64,000 bases of DNA from Diphasiastrum complanatum (taxonomy: Eukaryota > Streptophyta > Lycopodiopsida > Lycopodiales > Lycopodiaceae), in the NCBI GenBank assembly GCA_029204225.1, contig CM055095.1, positions 27,966,845 through 28,030,844 of the forward strand, in the 5' to 3' direction. Under the pieces are notes generated by a model that was given only the letters and a program-made list of their open reading frames with translations, was not told where the DNA came from and searched no databases. The translations under genes were made by a program, and so were the position numbers. Of the stretch, positions 11,144 to 21,200 are shown in pieces (the stretch's first letter is position 1; each line of letters opens with the position of its first letter).

Positions 11144-11860
11144 AATGTGAAACGTCCTCGTGAACATAACATCTTCTTTTTGAGGATTATTCGCGAAACA
11201 TTCTGTTCTTCAGATTTTCGTTAAGGCAAAAAAATATTTCTTCGTATATTTCATCCTTTAGATATTTCTTCGTCTTAGAGAATATGTGTCTTGCTATTTC
11301 TTTAATTGAATAGGTTGGTCACTTCCATTTATGGAGGACGTGCATGGCTCAGTTTTTGAAACTATAATTTGACATATCGATCTTTAATGACGGAAGACCG
11401 TTTGTGAAAAAAAAAGAATTTCTTTTAAGAAGAAATAATATTTGTTTTGATATGTGAGCATACACAAGTGTGAATAATGATGATCATGTGGCCATCCTTT
11501 TTAATGGAGGAATACAAAAAGTAGGTCGAGAGATTTTTGAGAGATTCTCAAAAATATGCTAGAAAGATTCTAGAAAGATTCTCGAAAACGATTTACAAAA
11601 ATTTGATTAACATATTTAGTGTCGCGAAAAATTCTCAAAAACACTTTAAAATTTATATTGAAAGATTGAGAGAAGTCAAGAAAAATTCTTGAAAATTTCA
11701 CGAGACATTATGAAAAATGTTGGAAGGTGGTAGAAAATTTCACAAAAATTTCTAGAAAAGATAAAAGAAAAGTCGCAAAAAATATTAGAAAAGAAAAAAG
11801 AAAATTCGTGATTAATTCCAAAAAAATACTAGAAAATAATAAGACTAAATTTTTTTTTGG
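11144..11860 (-). other. Untranslated 3' region of the gypsy element
   Basis: No ORF is seen. From about 11530 to 11860 the plus strand is dominated by AGAAA, GAAAA and TAGAAAG words, so the element's own strand is T/C-rich. It lies between the integrase stop (11861) and the PPT. Confidence 0.5.
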
Positions 11861-12238
11861 TCAAAGGTAGTATTTTTTCAGTCTGGACCCATTAATACGT
11901 GTAGGTAACAGTTCACCTTCAAGTAATTGAAGTTGCACAGAATCATTGTCAAACACCTCTATGACTTTATAAGGTCCAAGCCATCTCATATGGAGTTTTC
12001 TAGGGAACTTTTGATGTCGACTGTCATATATCAGCGCAAAGTCATCAGCTTTCAGATCACATTTCCTTATATGACTATCATACTTCTTCTTTCTTTGTTC
12101 ATGGACTTCCTTCGTTAATTTTTGTGAAGTCACACGAGCTTCAACTAGTTCTTCAATATTCGTCAACCTTTCGTTTATACATTCTGCATCTGTTCGTTGA
12201 GCTTGAATACGAAAAGTTTTCATGTTCAGATTCGTCAC
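11861..12238 (-). pseudogene. Ty3/gypsy integrase C-terminal domain
   Basis: The minus-strand frame ends with the standard C-terminal part of a gypsy integrase: HEQRKKKYDSHIRK, then DFALIYDSRHQKFPRKLH, MRWLGPYKVIEVFDNDS, VQLQLLEGELLPTRINGSRLKKYY and a stop. This domain normally follows the DDE core, but here the core, RNase H and RT are absent. Upstream sequence on the same strand is the acidic linker after protease. The C-terminal fold looks intact, but with no catalytic core this cannot act as an integrase. The junction lies near 12195-12240. Confidence 0.88.
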
Positions 12239-12499
12239 TCGAATCGTCAGGCTCTTTTGAGTTCATGTCTGTAACTATAATTTCTTCATACGAAACATCC
12301 GCTTCAGCGTTGCAGGCATCGAAGAATTCTTCTTCGTCAACATTATCATAACATTTGAAATATTGCACTTCAATGTCAAATTCATTAGAAAAAATATGTT
12401 AGGCATAAGAAGATTCTTCTGAGGTAAAACTGGTGTCAGACAAAGGAGTTTCACCTTCATATTTGTCACGACTCCAGGTAATTATTTGTTCTACTAGCT
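12150..12499 (-). pseudogene. Acidic linker after protease
   Basis: The minus-strand reading is rich in Glu/Asp/Ser (DNVDEEEFFDACNAEAD, SKEPDDSSDESEHENFS) and has one in-frame stop near 12402. Such linkers separate protease from RT in some plant gypsy elements. Here the frame runs straight into the integrase C-terminal domain, so RT and RNase H were removed. Confidence 0.5.
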
Positions 12500-13380
12500 T
12501 ACCTCTCTTATTGGTCTCACCAGTCTGAAATCTCAACTCTTTGGATTTCCAATGAACACTTGTGTTTGATTGATAAAGCCAGGTCATCCAATCAGCACAA
12601 AATAGGATGACAAACCGAGTAGTTTGATAACTATAAAATTCATTGTGAATGGCTTGGCTTGAATGTAAACAATGACATCCTTCAGTTCTCCAACAAGTTT
12701 TCTTCGTGTTGAATCAGCTAACTTGATGTTCACTGTGTCGGTTGAATGTCAGTCAGCCCCAAAGCATGAGCTGTGTCTTTTGTTATTATGTTCACACTGG
12801 AACCAGAGTCAATTGGCACTTTTTCGATCAGGCATCCCACAATGGTAATATCAATTTTAGGCGCACCGAGATCACCTAAATCAATAGACAGAACACCAAC
12901 ATCTAGCAAAGAAACTTTTTTTTTTTCCAGTGCAGAAAGACCTTTCAGTTGCTTTCTGTAATAAGTGTTATCTGCCAACAGCTGCTCAAACGTAATGTTC
13001 GGATGAAGAGATCCAATATCAGTCACGATGTCATAGTCCTTCGTCTTCGATTTCGAGATTGGCTTATCAATAACAACACTAGACAATTTCGTCTTCGTGA
13101 TTTCGTTGTCCCCTTCCTCGAAAGTGACCACCTTCTCTGTAGCAGCTGACTGAAGTTCAGCGTTGATAATTTCTTTGGCCTCTGCTGAGATATCTTTTGC
13201 AAATAACTTTGCAGCATCGCGGTCAGAGTTGGGGTCATCTTTAAGATCTTCCTTAGTCGTAGATTTGTTCGTTATTTTACTTGAAGATTTCTTCTTTGAG
13301 GACTTTCTGCGCTTCGCTAAGGATTTCTGGTCAAGTTTCGAGGAACTTTTACTTCTCATTGTGACTTTGAATAATTTTCC
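12500..13380 (-). pseudogene. Ty3/gypsy aspartic protease region
   Basis: On the minus strand a Ser/Lys-rich segment (SKSSSKLDQKSLAKRRKSS) is followed by an acidic stretch and then retropepsin: GCLIEKVPIDSGSSVNIIT contains the DSGS active site. The domain continues past the ORF break near 12730 (QAKPFTMNFIV) to the equivalent of GRPWLYQ at about 12590-12550, where a substitution or stop disturbs the frame. Below 12500 the strand encodes an acidic linker rich in Asp/Glu/Ser. The catalytic DSG is intact. The upstream limit is uncertain because the plus-strand gag fragment begins at 13384. Confidence 0.8.
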
Positions 13381-13383
13381 ACT

Positions 13384-13850
13384 GTGAATGTCAAATATAT
13401 TAAAGATCCTGCCCAGGAGGTACTTTTTATTTTTCAAAATGATGCAACTACTAACTACGTTCAGGGTACTGCAGCATCAGCCCAACAGGATAGACCCAAG
13501 TTCGCACCAATAAGACATAATCCTCCTAAATTTGTTGGGCCAACAAAGTCTCTAACCGCGACTAAACCAGTGTCGGGCAGCTGCTATAACTGTGGAGAGC
13601 TGGGACATTTTTCACCTGATTGTCCTCCGTCGCAAAAGCCGATTGGTTATGTACCATTATGCTTGAATTGTAGAGAGTCTGGTCACAAGTATCTTGACTG
13701 CCCTCAGCCGCCGTGACCCAAATATCCAAATATGTAGCAACACCAGCTGCTACAGACTCGAAAGCGAAAGCTTCGACTAATGCTGTTGTGTATAGAATTG
13801 ATGTTATTGAAGAAAAATTGGCAAAGATAGAAGATCAGTCGTGGCCAAGT
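13384..13850 (+). pseudogene. Gypsy gag nucleocapsid fragment, opposite strand to its surroundings
   Basis: The plus-strand frame 13384-13716 encodes the C-terminal part of gag with two zinc knuckles, CYNCGELGHFSPDC and CLNCRESGHKYLDC (both CX2CX4HX4C). A frame change near 13713 leads into TQISKYVATPAATDSKAKAS. Zinc knuckles bind retrotransposon RNA during packaging. The fragment lies inside a minus-strand gypsy element, between its gag start and protease, in reverse orientation. It is therefore either a foreign fragment inserted there or the result of inversion. The right limit near 13850 is approximate. Confidence 0.75.
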
Positions 13851-13999
13851 GACGTGGTGCAGTCTTCCTTAGTGTGTCCTGAAGTTCCACATTTCGTACA
13901 CCACATTCCTGAGTTGGAAGAAGACGCTTTCGGTCTTTTATTTGTAACTTCAGAGATCTGCACTTTCAAATCATTAAACTTTTTATTAAGGTCAGCCAT
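13851..13999 (-). pseudogene. Gag N-terminal stub with zinc knuckle, minus strand
   Basis: Reading the minus strand from an ATG at 13999 gives MADLNKKFNDLKVQISEV, a Ser-rich spacer, and then WCTKCGTSGHTKEDC, one CX2CX4HX4C zinc knuckle. This is too short for the usual track but matches gag or nucleocapsid style and has the element's own orientation. It begins only about 16 bases from the truncated LTR copy at 14016, with no primer-binding site or leader between them. It ends where the plus-strand gag fragment begins. Confidence 0.6.
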
Positions 14000-14015
14000 A
14001 TTACTCTTCCAAAAT

Positions 14016-14967
14016 TGTTCGATGTATTATTGATTGTACAGACAATTAATTAATCGCGTTCGCAAATTGTTCATTTCTAGACATAAGTCCTCAACAACTA
14101 AAGTCCAAATTAATGGTTAAAGAACACGAATGGTTTCAGAGCACGTTAGAAACTTATGTCAGTGACAATCAGGAAAATAAATCAAAGACTCAATTCTTCA
14201 TACAAGGACTGTCATCTCATATGTATACATACAGCTTTATTCAATTATCATGCTAGATTGTACCAAAGGTAATCGTTATTCAAGTGCCAAAAAAAAAGTA
14301 TTCGCGATAGATGAATAATATGATTTTAAGACAGTTCTTTAGAATATGCTTTACGGATACACAACAAATGACTATAATGCACTAAAGTGTCTGTCTGATC
14401 AGAAGATAATTCATGTAATGTGTTAGATATTGTTAGTAGACTCAAGATCACTCACACTCAACAGTGCGGAGAACAGAGATAAGAGATAATAACTCACAAA
14501 ACTCTATTCACTTCTTCAATCTCTTACACATACATAAACTCTTCTCTCTCGATGCTCGAGACTGAAGTATGAGATCTATATATTTTCTATGGGACGAACA
14601 AACACACCTTTTAAACAACAGGTGCGTCGCTCCCACAAAAGGGTCTAGCTAACAATTAGACTATGTATACGTTCAATTATACCATGAAAGGTATATTTAA
14701 CTAAGAGTTAAAGTTACTCTAGTTTAACATGTCTTTATGTATCTAGTCGTTTCGTGTGGACAGCCTAGTAAAGGTTATTCAAGGAAATGTCTTTCCTATT
14801 AAAGGTCTTGTCCTTAATTACAAAGCAAGTACTTAGGAGATATATTCCCAAAAAAATGACTTAGGCCTCTTCATGATTTATACTTAACCAGCTCATATCT
14901 TCATTTTCGAGTATATCATGCCATATTTATGTTGATATTCAATTTTTAACAATAAGGTGGCATCACA
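14016..14967 (-). repeat. 5' LTR of the nested gypsy element (inner end truncated)
   Basis: This is a homologous copy of 10178-11127. Its right end, GGTGGCATCACA, borders the resumed copia LTR at 14968. Its left end abuts the gag stub without a primer-binding site, consistent with a small internal deletion that removed the LTR's inner 310 bp. Confidence 0.8.
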
Positions 14968-15975
14968 GTGGGAAAGTGTAGAACACGAGTTTTGTAGGGA
15001 TTCAATTTGAGTAGTAGAAACATTAAATCTAGTCACAATAATAGTAGGGTTTTCAGATGTCCGCTAACTCGAACATCTGGAGACACGAAACACGAAGAGT
15101 TTCACGAACGTGAAAGTCAATGGAAACGAAGACGAACGGCTTGCAAACACAAAAGATCCACGAACGAGATTCCTTTGCGGTCCACTACGAAAGAAGGCAA
15201 ACGAGGAAAACAAACCCTGTTCAGCGGTCACACCCCAAAGAGTACCACCAAAGATCACGCAAGTACCCAGAAGTATGATCTGATGGCATGATGTCAGTAG
15301 ATACTCCCTAGGTTGTGGCTAATCTATCACTCTGATAATTCTCTGGTTAGTTGTAGATGCTTAATCACTCTAATCTTAGATTTACACAGAGAGACCGTAC
15401 TTACTAGATTATACTTGACATATAGATCAAAACAGAATACACAGAGTGTAACAGCGTGAAGAAGTCTGATGCTAGTAAAAAATCAAGACGATATATAGAA
15501 TACATGTTCACTTGTGTGCAAAGACAATTCTATCTAGGATCAGAAGATCCAACTGTCCGCTAGTGAAGTGAGACTACTACTCATGAGAGAACCATGTTTC
15601 TTTCACACCAACGCACTGTGTGGATTTGCATGCAGTGCTTGAAGAAATTCAAAGAAAATTAATATAGATTATTTTCTTGTTGTGTCTGATCTAGGATATT
15701 GAATGCTTATGCTGATATTTCATATGTCTGAGTTTTCTTGTTCATTTTGAATTTCGCACTTTGGTTGAAACTTTGTTGAATGCTGCATTAATTTTATCAA
15801 TATAGATCAGCAATGACTAACTACACTCTAGAGGATTGTAGGAGCAATTCAGCTGGCAATGTCCAGCAGTCGCATCTGAACTCCATCCAAGCTGAAGAGA
15901 GTCGTGATTGATTCGCCTTCGCAAAAGGTTCGCGAATCCGACGAATTTCTCATCAGTCAATTACTTTTTCTCATC
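14968..15975 (+). mobile_element. Copia LTR, right part, with LTR end
   Basis: GTGGGAAAGTGTAGAACACGAG and the following 70 bases match the copia LTR of the 50485 family from where the left part (9701-9865) breaks off, up to AGTAGGGTTTTCAG near 15056. Beyond that the sequence diverges. The LTR most likely ends near 15975, followed by a degenerate initiator-Met primer site TGATATCAAAGC. It could be one hybrid LTR or two joined LTR pieces. Arg-rich short ORFs here are not credible genes. Confidence 0.45.
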
Positions 15976-16092
15976 AGTGATATCAAAGCAAGTTATCCTA
16001 TCATATTATGACATAGCCAAGAAGCTAGCAGATCCAGGAGGCCAAGCATTCAAACAGACAACCCTCAACAAAGAAACAGACTTCAAGAAGCA
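15976..16092 (+). other. Degenerate primer-binding site and leader of copia element A
   Basis: TGATATCAAAGC near 15977 differs by two bases from TGGTATCAGAGC, the initiator-Met site used by plant copia elements. The gag ATG follows at 16093. Confidence 0.5.
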
Positions 16093-16725
16093 ATGGCTTC
16101 GATCAGCAGCATGCATATCAAGATCTGCATTATATTTGATTCTTCAGGATCTAACTTTCTAGCCTGGAAAGTTAAGACATCTTTAATACTCAAGGATAAA
16201 GGACTCCTCCCCTGGTTGGATGGCACAGAAGAAATGCCTACAACAACATGCAATGAGCTACACGAATGGAGGGAGAAAAATGACAAGGCAGTAGCCTTGC
16301 TATCATCTTTCATCGAAGGTAGCCTTACACTTGACTTGGATACACTCTCCAAAGCTAAGAAGATGTGGGATGCACTGCTCACAAGATTTCAGATGAAATC
16401 AAGACGTCAGATCATGATGTTGGAAAATCAGCTAACAAATCTACAATGGAAAGGAAAAGACCTCACCTCCTTCATGATAAAGATGAAAGATCTGTTTCTA
16501 TCTCTACACAACTCTGGAGTAGAGAATGCAGTATCAGTTGAAAAGCAGCTCTCGTACCTGTTGAGAGCCTTACCTAGATCTTTCCAGATGACACGAACCC
16601 TGCTCGTGAAAGATCCTACCATGAACCTCAAAAAGGCGATTGTCAAGATTCGAGAGGAAGTCAAGGCCAGAGAACACCTTGATCACAAGGATGGTTCTGA
16701 CCAGGCCCTCTACGGCAATAGAGGG
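16093..16725 (+). pseudogene. Ty1/copia gag (element A), truncated
   Basis: From ATG 16093 the frame encodes a copia gag of the UBN2 type. NFLAWKVKTSLILKD is the N-terminal signature (residues about 20-34), followed by KKMWDALLTRF, RRQIMMLENQLTNL and LLRALPRSFQMTRTLL. No zinc knuckle is reached because near 16725 the coding strand runs into the end of a different copia element in the opposite orientation. The plus-strand frame stays open by chance to 16830. The gag part has no internal stop and looks less decayed than most relics here. Confidence 0.8.
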
Positions 16726-17660
16726 TTGACAATAGACATGCCTGAGCCAGAAGCTCGGACTGTCGTGTCAACGGCAGGTGATGAAGGTTCTTCTTGGGCA
16801 ATATCCTTGCCTTTGAAGTCGACGAACTGATCCTCAATAAAGACTGTATTCCGTCTATACAAGATTTGCTGGGTATTAGGATCGTACAACTTGTAAGTGT
16901 TATCAGACGAAGTATATCTGATCAGGATGGTCTTGAGACCTTGGAAGTCCAACTTCTTCCTTGCGTCCTTTGGGATCTACACGTAGGCAATGCACCCAAA
17001 CACTCTTAGGTTCTTCAAAGAAGGCTTAGAGCCTGTCCATACCTCGTGAGGTGTCTTGTCTGAGAGGGCCTTGGTCGAACATCTATTCTGGATGTAAGCT
17101 ATAGTGGAGACAACTTTAGCCCAGAATCTCTTGGGCAACGATGCATGAGATAACATACATTTAGTAGATTCAACTAGAGTACGGTTCTTTCTCTCAGCTA
17201 AGCCAGTAGACTGAGGACTGTAAGGAGTGATGAATTGCTGCTCAATGCCTTGGCTTTGGCAGTACTCCTTAAACTCAAGAGAGATATATTCTCCACCGTT
17301 GTCTGACCTTAGGACCTTGATCATCCTTCTAGTCTCCTTTTTTGCATGCTCCTTGAAGATTCTAAAGTAGTTGAAGGCTTTTGATTTCTTCTTTATGAAA
17401 TACACCATAGTCTTTCTGGAGAATGTGTCAATAAAGGTTATAAAATACTTGGCATCCTTCAGCAAAGTATTTTTCATCGGGCCACAAATATCCGAATGTA
17501 CAACATCTAGCAATCCTCTAGCAACATGCTGATGGCTTGACTTAAATGGTTTCCTAGTCTGTTTACCAACTAGACAGTCTTGACAGACAGGTAACTCGAC
17601 TTTTTTGCGAGGATAGTTGAGATCAAGAACAATAGATTGTCTAGACATTTGTTGTATAGT
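16725..17660 (-). pseudogene. Ty1/copia integrase (element B), truncated before RT
   Basis: The minus-strand frame 17648-16977 covers the integrase with CQDCLVGK of the zinc region, then the core with all three acidic residues: Asp in VVHSDICGP, Asp in LRSDNGGEY and Glu in GLAERKNRT. A second frame, 16952-16710, gives the C-terminal region (YKLYDPNTQQILYRRNTVF). The frame changes near 16965. Sequence stops near 16725 at the junction with element A, so RT and RNase H are missing. The catalytic core itself appears intact, but the polyprotein is truncated. Confidence 0.88.
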
Positions 17661-17690
17661 AGCATGACTTAAATGACCAAGTCTATAATG

Positions 17691-18119
17691 CTAAAGTAAA
17701 CCTTTATTTGAATGAATTGAAGTACTAAGAGCCTGACTAGAGGCAAAAAAGCAATGACTCAATTTATACAAGTATCCATGTCTCTTTCCGAGTGTTAGGA
17801 TCTTGCCTGTCCTATCACCACATTCAAATTTTACTCTGTGTCCTAGATCTATGATTATGCTTACAGAGAGCAGATTGGTAGATAAATTTGGTACATAAAG
17901 GACTTTAGAGACTAGCTTAGATTGATCATTTGCAAAGCATAGTCTTACAGTGCCTTCACCTTTAATAGCTTGTGTGCTATTGTCGCCAAGGTGAACGAAT
18001 TTCTGGGTTCTATAAGGTGTATAGGACTCGAAACAGCCAATGAGGCTAGTCATGTGCTGAGTGGCTCCGAAATTCAGGAACCAAGAACTGTCGCCAGATG
18101 CTCCTTGAGGGTTGGTCAT
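17691..18119 (-). pseudogene. Ty1/copia protease (element B), active-site Asp lost
   Basis: This minus-strand frame aligns to copia protease and the region up to the pre-integrase zinc finger. The phrase usually read as W(x)xDSGATxHM is WFLNFGATQHMT, so the catalytic Asp-Ser is Asn-Phe. Downstream blocks VLYVPNLSTNLLSVS and GKRHGYLYKL are well kept. It lies between the gag at 18120-18995 and the integrase, in the normal copia order. With the active site changed it cannot process a polyprotein. Confidence 0.85.
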
Positions 18120-18995
18120 GCAGGCATCATGATCCGCTTCTTGAATAGGCTATGGAGCTTCTGCAGCTGCATTTGCCACTTGATTCGACTGCCCCTTGCT
18201 GTTGTTCTTCGCTTGAAGTATTCGACAGTCTTGTATTCCGTGGTTGTATAGTTTGTAGTATCTGCTAAACAACTTCTTCTTTTTTTGTGGATTTGACTGT
18301 TCCTGGTTTCTAGTCTGGCTTTGATTGCTACGGGCCTTTCTTCTTCTTCTGTTTTGTCATGCTCTTGTTGGTGTACAAGGCGTGAGAATCAATTGAGGAA
18401 CTCGAGGCCTCGTTCGTTCGCATGTCTTCCTGCAACAACATAGTAATGACTCTAGAAAGAGTCAATTCTGGATGAGTCGTGATGATCATCACCCAACTGT
18501 CATAAGAACTTGGCAAGCTTGTAAGCAGTTGCATCACTGCATCTTGATCGTCTATGACAGATCTGACAATGGCCATTTGTCTTAGCAAGTTCTTAAATTG
18601 ATTAATGTGATTCTGCAGAGAATCACCATTCGTCATCTTGAGGGAGTAGAATTTCTTCTTGAGATGTAGCTTGGAAGCTATATCTCGCACTTCCTATAGT
18701 GTGCTCAAGATGTCCCAGACTTCTTTCGATGTCTGAGCCTTGGATACATGGCCGATCTGGGTATCCGTGATGTCGAGGATGATCAGCGCAAAAGCCTTTC
18801 CATCCTTCGTCTTCCTTCTGACGATTGTCGTGTCGTCCACTTTGGGTTTCTCTTCTGCACCTGTAACAACGTCATACAATTCTTTTGTCAGATGAAAACT
18901 GTATAATTCTTAGTACAATTTTCATCTTAAATTTCCACATATGGTAATTGGCTCCATCAAGCTTGTCCATGACTGGCTTTTGGCTTTCCCTTGGA
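18120..18995 (-). pseudogene. Ty1/copia gag (element B)
   Basis: Minus-strand gag in several frames: NYHMWKFKMKIVL near 18960-18920, then VTGAEEKPKVDD, QIGHVSKAQTSKEVWDIL (ending 18694), and LHLKKKFYSLKMTNGDSL to TMLLQEDMRT (18690-18328). The zinc knuckle area near 18270-18240 is degenerate, with YYKLYNHGIQDC lacking the first CxxC. There are stops at about 18690 and 18120. Order and strand match the protease and integrase that follow. Confidence 0.8.
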
Positions 18996-19147
18996 AATCC
19001 ATGTGGAAGAATGAGTCTAAGTGATAGGAGAAACTATCACTGACTTAAGTATGAAAATTTGATACTGAAAATACAGAACAAGAAAAATAATTACTCTATC
19101 GGATAGTAGAGTCTTGTACTGTAGAAGCTTATCAAGCTATGAAAATA

Positions 19148-19159
19148 GCTCTGATACCA
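19148..19159 (-). other. Primer-binding site of copia element B
   Basis: GCTCTGATACCA on the plus strand is TGGTATCAGAGC on the minus strand, complementary to the 3' end of initiator tRNA-Met. It directly follows the LTR end at 19160. Confidence 0.85.
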
Positions 19160-20251
19160 TGTTGGAGAGAGGGAGATGAGACGAGATGAGAGGTTGTCGT
19201 GTGTAAGCGACAAAAATTAGCTCAAAGGGGTAAGACGAACACGAACAAGAAACGAACTCGAACAAGAAACAAAACACGAACGAGAAACGAACTCGAACAG
19301 AAAATGTTCATGCACAGCGAAACGAGCTATACAACTCTCTCCATAAGCATAACTGTGCCTATCAGAATGAACAAAACTTTAGTGATGGAAATCACGGTCA
19401 TTCTAGATTGTGCAGCCAAACATTAATAAACATCATAAGAGCAATTTTTCATGAATGGAAAGACAAATTATATGTTGCAAATGATTCGTGAAGTGTTGGA
19501 CTGTGCTCAACTGATAATTAGTCGCGAAAGATTCGCGAAAAGACAAGACTAAATGTTAGTCGTCTATTACCAGAAAGAACGATTAGAAAGAAGAACAAAA
19601 GCAAACGGGAGATTACGAAACAAACGAAGAAAAATCTTTCGCGCTGCCAGCTGGCAGCTCAACGGGCTTCACGCCCAGCTGAAACGAGTAGCAATGACGA
19701 AGACCAATAACTAGTTGATTAGCGCTAACTAGTCATGTGATTCGATGTTTAGCTATCTTGTAAACTCCACATAGTCGAGGTATAAATGATCCTCTCTGGA
19801 TCATAATTAGATGGGTGAATACAAAGATCTGTAAGAGATAGAGAGAGACGTAGCGAATAGAGCAAGAAAGTAAAGACACCAGAGCTGTGCATGAAAGTCT
19901 GCCAACGAGCAGAACACAACGAAAGAGTAGAATGTCATTCTGCCAACGAGCAAGACACTGATGAATTCACTCTAAACCAAAACTGATAATTCAGTTACTC
20001 TATTTTCGTGCATCTTGTCGTGTGCTGTGTATCATGATTGCTAGAATAAAATATGTTCTGTGATGCGTAGTCGAGTGTCTAGGATCTTGTAAGGGCTTCC
20101 ACACAAAAGAAAATTAAAGACAAAAAATTGTTTGCGATAAAGAAGACGAAGTGAGGACAAATACGAATCAGTCACACGCACGCGCTCCCACGACAAGAGA
20201 TGCCCAGCTAGCATCGCTGTAGGAAAGTATCCTGAAATCTGCACCACAACA
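19160..20251 (-). repeat. 5' LTR of copia element B
   Basis: The inner end TGTTGGAGAGAGG borders the primer site exactly. I place the outer end at ACCACAACA (20251) because it gives matching TGTTG/CAACA termini and about 1.09 kb. No second LTR remains to confirm this. Near 19226-19300 it holds short repeats of ACGAACTCGAACAAGAA. Confidence 0.5.
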
Positions 20252-20390
20252 ATAAGAGAAGGCCATCAGGGTTGGAAGTGGCAAACCCTCTGTTGCTCAC
20301 GTAGGGCCGAACCGCCATTAGAGGTGGGGCCCCTTGACCCTTTTAGGACGTTTTGGCTGGACCAACCCCCTACAAAAAATGGCCCTAATA

Positions 20391-20410
20391 TTGGTGCGTC
20401 TGCCGGGAGT
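20391..20410 (+). other. Probable gypsy primer-binding site
   Basis: TTGGTGCGTCTGCCGGGAG has the form of tRNA-complementary sites found right after gypsy LTRs. A plus-strand gypsy gag relic follows about 0.8-1.1 kb downstream. The preceding bases do not end in CA, so the LTR edge is uncertain. Confidence 0.45.
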
Positions 20411-21200
20411 TGAAATATTTTTAGGAGATGTTGTTTGAAAGAGTAGTTATCCATATCACTGGTCTACAAAGAACTAGTTGTCATACTACCAATAGTCTAC
20501 AAGTTTCGTAGGTCCTAGATTGCGTGTGTTGAAAACAATTCCACTAGCTAAACCACCAACCGCAAGCTAGCATGGCCATACGAGCGGCCATTACCACATG
20601 TTGATCACAAGACGAAGTGGTTAGCATCACACAGTGATGTGTGTTGATCCCACACCTAGAACGTACGTTATGAGTTCACAATCCAACCCTAGCTGCATGT
20701 GATCCGAGCCAAGGCCATTCTACTTCCAACAGTTTGGAATACAGTTTGGACTGGAGACTGCATACAATTTTCACCAGCAGAGAGTTTAGACTGTGATGCC
20801 AAGTACTACTAGAAATCTTTCATAGAGTGACGGGACAGGTCAGAGAATGGGGTTTTGTATGAAGCCTAGGGTGAAAGTGAAGACCAGAGCCCTGAGTCGA
20901 AAGTCATGACCCCATGACCCACCAACCCTAGCATCCCATAGAGACGACACCTGGTACAAAGAACCAAGAAAAATTGTACATGGGTATGGTTTGATTAGGA
21001 TTGAGTAGAAAAATGACCAAGTAGAGCTAGTTAGGTCATATGCAGTATTGGTGGACGAAGGATGGATGACTTATGGGATAACGTGAGAAAATCACAAAAC
21101 GCATGTGCAACGATAGTTGATTGCTATCCGTAAGTGAGAAATCTATTATGCAGCAATCATTAGTGTCACCCTAGACAAGACATCATAGGTATACCAAGGA
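20411..21200 (+). other. Leader of the gypsy relic, no gene seen
   Basis: This lies between the putative primer site and the gag relic. Only short ORFs without known motifs are present. Confidence 0.35.

Larger units (their letters stand above)
9866..14967 (-). mobile_element. Ty3/gypsy element, minus strand, RT-less, nested in a copia LTR
   Basis: The two LTR copies (10178-11127 and 14016-14967) enclose minus-strand integrase end, protease and gag remnants. A PPT lies just inside the left LTR, fixing it as the 3' LTR. The interrupted copia LTR resumes outside both ends. The left LTR probably begins at TGTCATAC near 9866, giving about 1.26 kb. The right copy would then have lost its inner 310 bp, which explains why no primer-binding site is visible there. 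LTR copies differ by roughly 5 percent by eye, so the insertion is not recent. No clean target duplication is seen. Confidence 0.7.

Noticed and set aside
15007-15291. 94-residue Arg/Lys-rich ORF
   Set aside because: Lies inside the copia LTR/leader and has no motif; the antisense frame is equally open.
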